From: Antrihabitans stalagmiti
GTDB lineage: Bacteria; Actinomycetota; Actinomycetes; Mycobacteriales; Mycobacteriaceae
Assembly (NCBI RefSeq): GCF_016482825.1
Contig: NZ_JAEMNV010000013.1
Location: 1-64,000, forward strand
Length of the DNA: 64,000 nucleotides
Reading direction: 5' to 3'
Shown here: positions 61,941 to 64,000 of the stretch, piece after piece
Layout of the letters: each line of letters begins with the position of its first letter
Numbering within the stretch: the first letter of the stretch is position 1
The notes under the pieces: model-generated
The model's database searches: none
What the model was told of the DNA's origin: nothing
What the model saw: only the letters and a program-made list of their open reading frames with translations
Position numbers and translations under genes: made by a program

Positions 61941-63233
61941 TCAGCCGAGCAGGCGCCAGTCTTCGAGGCCGGGGTACAGCGGGAAGGCCGCGGCGACGGC
62001 GGATACGCGTCGACGCTGGGTTTCGAGGTCGCCGCCGGCAAGCGTTGTCGCGATGATGTCGGCAACCTCGGTGAACTCGGTGTCGCCGAAACCACGGGTC
62101 GCAAGCGCAGCGGTTCCGATCCGCAAACCGGATGTCACCATCGGCGGACGGGGATCGAACGGCACGGCGTTACGGTTCACGGTGATGCCGACTTCGTGCA
62201 GCAGGTCTTCACCCTGCTGGCCGTCGAGTTCGGAATTACGAAGGTCGACGAGGACGAGGTGGACGTCGGTGCCACCGGTCAGCACGCTGATGCCCTTGCC
62301 CGCGATGTCGGCACCGGTAAGCCGGTCGGCGAGGATCTTGGCTCCGGAAATGGTGCGTTCCTGGCGGTTCTTGAATTCGTCGGTGCCCGCAACCTTGAGC
62401 GACACTGCCTTCGCCGCAATCGCATGCATAAGCGGACCGCCCTGCTGACCGGGGAACACCGCAGAGTTCAGCTTCTTCGCCCACTCCTGCTTGGCGAGGA
62501 TCAGCCCCGAACGGGGTCCGCCGAGCGTCTTGTGGACCGTCGTCGACACGACATCGGCGTACGGAACCGGCGACGGGTGCAGACCAGCTGCAACCAGGCC
62601 GGCGAAGTGGGCCATGTCGACCCAGAGGTACGCGCCGACCTCGTCCGCGATCGACCGGAAGGCTTCGAAATCCTGATGGCGCGGGTATGCCGACCAACCT
62701 GCGACGATCACCTTCGGCCGCGACTCGAGTGCGATCTTGCGCACCTCGTCCATGTCGATGCGGTGGTCTTCCTTGCTCACCCCGTAGGAGTGCACCTCGT
62801 ACAGCTTGCCGGAGAAGTTCAAGCGCATGCCGTGCGTGAGGTGGCCACCGTGTGCGAGATCGAGACCGAGCAACTTTTCGCCCGGGTTCATCAGCGCCAT
62901 CAGGACCGCAGCGTTGGCCTGTGCACCGGAGTGCGGTTGCACGTTCGCGAAGTCCGCGCCGAAAAGAGCTTTCGCACGGTCGCGAGCGAGCGTCTCGATG
63001 ATGTCGACGTGCTCGCAGCCGCCGTAGTAGCGACGGCCGGGGTAACCCTCCGCGTACTTGTTGGTGAGCACGCTCCCCTGCGCCTGCAGCACCGCGCGCG
63101 GGACGAAGTTCTCGGACGCGATCATCTCGAGCGTGTCGCGTTCGCGGGCCAACTCCCCTGCCATCGCGGCAGCGACCTCGGGGTCGAGCTCACCGAGCGA
63201 GAGGTTGTTCACGGACGCAGAAGTATCGGTCAC
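61941..63233 (-). CDS. glyA: serine hydroxymethyltransferase
   Basis: 430 residues, PLP enzyme interconverting serine and glycine with tetrahydrofolate. The PLP lysine lies in [13 protein letters not shown]; also [32 protein letters not shown] and [18 protein letters not shown] 63233 used. Repeat copy E fills the 60 bp between it and the DUF885 gene upstream, so a promoter must overlap or follow that repeat, or the genes are co-transcribed. Confidence 0.96.
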   Translation of the reverse strand: MTDTSASVNNLSLGELDPEVAAAMAGELARERDTLEMIASENFVPRAVLQAQGSVLTNKYAEGYPGRRYYGGCEHVDIIETLARDRAKALFGADFANVQPHSGAQANAAVLMALMNPGEKLLGLDLAHGGHLTHGMRLNFSGKLYEVHSYGVSKEDHRIDMDEVRKIALESRPKVIVAGWSAYPRHQDFEAFRSIADEVGAYLWVDMAHFAGLVAAGLHPSPVPYADVVSTTVHKTLGGPRSGLILAKQEWAKKLNSAVFPGQQGGPLMHAIAAKAVSLKVAGTDEFKNRQERTISGAKILADRLTGADIAGKGISVLTGGTDVHLVLVDLRNSELDGQQGEDLLHEVGITVNRNAVPFDPRPPMVTSGLRIGTAALATRGFGDTEFTEVADIIATTLAGGDLETQRRRVSAVAAAFPLYPGLEDWRLLG

Positions 63234-63244
63234 GCGATCATTCT

Positions 63245-63315
63245 AGGGCGTTGCCTCGTGAGTCTTTTCGGAGGTCCCGCCCGCCGAAAGTGCTCACGAG
63301 GCGCGCAGCGCCCCC
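63245..63315 (-). repeat. dispersed palindromic repeat, copy E
   Basis: On the minus strand: GGCGCTGCGCGCC hairpin, CTCGTGAGCACTTTCGGCGG, GCGGG, then CCTCCGAAAAGACTCACGAGG and a reduced second arm (CAACGCCC). The inner arms match copies C and D. The last codons and TGA stop of the DUF885 gene (GALRAS) lie inside it. Confidence 0.85.
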
Positions 63316-64000
63316 GGCGTCAGCGGCTCGTCGAGCAGTCTGCGAAAGCGCTCCGATCGGTCGGCCGCGGTCGGTGCCTCGTCCAGCCACCCACCGAGCA
63401 GTCGGTACCCCTCGACGTAGGTGCTGATGTAGGCACGCCACAGCGGCGAGGACAGGAAGCGAAGCGACTGCCGCGCCTGTTTCGGCGTCGACATCGACCA
63501 GCGCTGCAAGAACTCCGCGACGTCGTCCTCACTCCTTCCTCTGTCGTGCAAGAGGAGTGCAGCATCCTGCCGTACGCCGAGGAGCTTTGCCGACGCAGCC
63601 GAAAGCCGTTGGGCACGTTCACCGTCGAAGCGGATACCGAGGTCGGCGTAGATCTCCTGCGCCCACAACCCCCACTCGGGGCCGACTATGGCCCGCAACG
63701 CCAGATCGGCGAGACCTTCGGCCATCAGGCACTGCGGCGTATTGACGAGAAACAGCGTCTGCTCGAGCTGACCTGCCCCGACGAGGCCCGCTTCCTTGCG
63801 GCAATGCTCGGTGTGGTGACCCGGGTACGACTCGTGCGCGATCAACCTCGGCAGATTCGCCAAGTGCTGCTTGAGGTCGGAGTTGATCGCCACTCGTGAC
63901 GTGTAGTTGCCGAGGTAGTAGTTGAATCCCGACCACGGCTTGTCTCCGACGACCTCGTATTCGACGACCTCTTCGGCGGGCAGCGGGTATTCCTTGCGGA
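63294..64000 (-). CDS. DUF885 family protein, putative zinc peptidase (5' end outside window)
   Basis: The C-terminal ~235 residues are in the window. The metal motif HESYPGHHTEH (HExxxHH variant typical of DUF885) is followed by GLADLALRAI and SSPLWRAYISTYVEGYRLL. DUF885 proteins are related to gluzincin peptidases; most are uncharacterised. Upstream, GFNYYLGNYTSRVAIN continues in frame to the window edge, so the ATG-like codons inside are not starts. The stop and last residues come from repeat copy E. Confidence 0.85.
   Translation of the reverse strand, partial: RKEYPLPAEEVVEYEVVGDKPWSGFNYYLGNYTSRVAINSDLKQHLANLPRLIAHESYPGHHTEHCRKEAGLVGAGQLEQTLFLVNTPQCLMAEGLADLALRAIVGPEWGLWAQEIYADLGIRFDGERAQRLSAASAKLLGVRQDAALLLHDRGRSEDDVAEFLQRWSMSTPKQARQSLRFLSSPLWRAYISTYVEGYRLLGGWLDEAPTAADRSERFRRLLDEPLTPGALRAS

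Overview
The window is high-GC actinobacterial chromosome, most likely Rhodococcus or a close mycolic-acid relative (Nocardiaceae, Mycobacteriales). The grounds are two WS/DGAT acyltransferases, a lipid-droplet-type protein in front of xseA-xseB, a DUF222/HNH gene, an LGFP-repeat lipoprotein, DUF4333, DUF4245 and DUF6542 proteins, PPOX/F420-type oxidoreductases, frequent GTG starts and many ATGA/GTGA overlaps. The order ychF ... DUF6542 - ispH - Rv1109c-like - xseA - xseB - DUF4245 - glpX - fumC - desA-like - phoH - glyA resembles, from memory, the M. tuberculosis Rv1093-Rv1112 block, with extra genes between. I see no rRNA, tRNA, CRISPR array, IS element or prophage.

Layout. 0-14 kb is accessory metabolism: an LCAD-type acyl-CoA dehydrogenase divergent from a TetR regulator; a minus-strand run TauD dioxygenase - 37-residue membrane peptide - TauE/SafE exporter - WS/DGAT - small sigma factor; a CPBP protease, a ClC channel, a mismatch DNA glycosylase, a DUF222/HNH protein, a nitronate monooxygenase, and a DHA2 exporter divergent from a MarR regulator across a clear palindromic operator. 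14-31.5 kb is rich in secreted or envelope proteins: a GDSL lipoprotein, a DUF4333 lipoprotein, an oxidoreductase cluster ending in an FMO, then a 1251-residue multidomain protein (lipobox, two membrane segments, HExxH metallopeptidase-like domain, Gly/Pro linker, vWD domain, four Cys-paired repeats). Further on are an MpaB-like oxygenase, a second DHA2 exporter, a condensation-GNAT fusion, and two tandem secreted paralogues of no family I recognise.

31.5-53 kb is mainly housekeeping and DNA repair: ychF, a stand-alone LigD-type polymerase domain, CstA with its YbdD partner, an Ada-AlkA fusion, Ogt, AI-2E family permease, SbcC-SbcD, RmuC, DUF6542, IspH and XseA-XseB. 53-64 kb holds central carbon and envelope genes: glpX, fumC, a beta-lactamase-fold lipoprotein coupled to an epoxide-hydrolase-like gene, a desaturase homologue that seems to have lost half its di-iron ligands, an LGFP lipoprotein, PhoH, GlyA, and a DUF885 protein cut by the window edge.

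Two observations stand out. First, a palindromic repeat of about 70 bp, with a small GC hairpin at each arm, occurs five times (124, 15749, 36476, 39105, 63245). It usually abuts or overlaps a stop codon, and in two genes it supplies the last codons or the stop. Second, the 19.6-23.3 kb multidomain surface protein is the best candidate for an undescribed system.
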